A stretch of DNA of 64,000 bases, taken from assembly GCA_012514535.1 (NCBI GenBank), contig JAAZAA010000299.1, positions 1 to 64,000 of the forward strand. Direction: 5' to 3'. This stretch comes from Myxococcales bacterium. GTDB lineage: Bacteria > Myxococcota_A > Polyangia > Polyangiales > Polyangiaceae. Each line of letters begins with the position of its first letter. The first letter of the stretch is position 1. The notes under the pieces were generated by a model. That model searched no databases. It was not told the DNA's origin and saw nothing but the letters and a program-made list of their open reading frames with translations. Made by a program: the position numbers and the translations under genes. Of this stretch, positions 63,194 to 64,000 are shown in pieces.

Positions 63194-64000
63194 ATGACGA
63201 ATCCCCTCCGGTTTCGCCTCCCCCGCGGCGCGCGTCCCCACGCCGTTCTGGCGGCCACGGCCCTCTCGGTGTCGAGCGCCGCGGGCTGCACGTCCACGAG
63301 CGGCGCGGACGAGGCAGATCTGTACGTCGATCCCATGCCCGAAGGGCGCGACACCGCCACCATCGAGGCCAGCGGCTCCGAGTCCGATCCGGACGCGGGC
63401 ATCGACCTCGGTGACATTCCGCTCACCGTGGAGAAGGTGACGTCTTCGCGGGTCGAGCTCTCCTGGAAGATCGAGGGAGCCACCGAGATCCGCCTCTTCG
63501 TCGGGCCCGAGCCAAAGGGCGATCGGGACACCCTGCCCGTGGAGCACGAGATCGCTCGCCTGGATGGCGCGGCCCGGAGCCACGTGATCGAGGGGATCGC
63601 GGCGAGCACCGATCTGTTCGTCCGCGTCGTCGCCGCGACGCCGCAGGGAGAGCAGTGGGGCGTCGCCCATGCCCGCACGGAGGGCGGTCCCCGTCAGGAC
63701 CTGGACACGCCGCTGCGCTCCGTGCACGCCCTCGCCCCCCACGTCCTCCAGCTGGTCTTGGAGACCCGTGAGACCCAGTTCGATGGCGGAGCGCTGCAGG
63801 GGGCTCGCGGCGCGGCGTGGCAGGGTGGGACCTGGCGGATCACCCGCGCCGACGGCAGCGAGCTTCCCGTCGAGCGCGTCCACCGCCGCAGTCTGCCCGT
63901 CGGACAGCCGAGTTACCCCGTGGGCTTCGAACAGTGGGGCACGGACAAGGTCGTCGACGTCGACGACCACGTCTTCCTCGTGCTGAGTGAACCCATCGGA
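63194..64000 (+). CDS. Lipoprotein with Fn3-like domain, homologous to N-terminus of the GH9 protein; truncated by window edge
   Basis: MTNPLRFRLPRGARPHAVLAATALSVSSAAGC; LAPHVLQLVLETRETQFDGGALQG..WQGGTWRITRADGSELPVERV matches GH9 protein VAPDVLTVVLRQSGLDFSNGKLSG..WQGGTWELERADGTPIAVRRA. Confidence 0.8.
   Translation, partial: MTNPLRFRLPRGARPHAVLAATALSVSSAAGCTSTSGADEADLYVDPMPEGRDTATIEASGSESDPDAGIDLGDIPLTVEKVTSSRVELSWKIEGATEIRLFVGPEPKGDRDTLPVEHEIARLDGAARSHVIEGIAASTDLFVRVVAATPQGEQWGVAHARTEGGPRQDLDTPLRSVHALAPHVLQLVLETRETQFDGGALQGARGAAWQGGTWRITRADGSELPVERVHRRSLPVGQPSYPVGFEQWGTDKVVDVDDHVFLVLSEPIG

Overview
High-GC (myxobacteria-like, inferred from style only) 64 kb chromosomal window with no tRNA, rRNA, CRISPR or transposon that I could support. 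Left part (~1.7-15 kb): an SLC13-type permease, a TonB-dependent receptor with partner lipoprotein, and a TonB2/TtpC-like energising operon (DUF3450 - TtpC-like ExbB - ExbB - ExbD - TonB - TPR), divergent from a PhoB-type response regulator; the intergenic region carries three 7-4-7 direct repeats that look like Pho boxes. Then an RpoD-family sigma factor. Middle (~17.2-52 kb): a large Wzx/Wzy-type exopolysaccharide locus: PHPT initiation transferase behind a sigma54-type promoter, O-antigen-ligase/Wzy-like protein, short OPX plus beta-barrel pair, an FHA-domain/PCP (Wzz-Wzc type) fusion divergent from a PATAN-Ser/Thr kinase, a separate FHA protein, CDP-glucose synthesis, three tandem C-methyltransferases, GH9 lipoprotein, Wzx flippase, many glycosyltransferases, and accessory nucleotidyltransferase/phosphotransferase/PHP/alkaline-phosphatase-like proteins. 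Right part (~52-64 kb): BrxD/DUF2791-like ATPase with a degenerate N-terminal copy, PutA, DeoC, LhgO, MscS-like channel, YcxB-like protein, and a truncated lipoprotein homologous to the N-terminus of the GH9 protein. Strongest candidate for something undescribed: a phospho-Ser/Thr (kinase + two FHA proteins, one fused to the polysaccharide co-polymerase) control module inside an EPS locus with no BY-kinase visible in the window. All family calls are from reading translated sequence; no database search was run.
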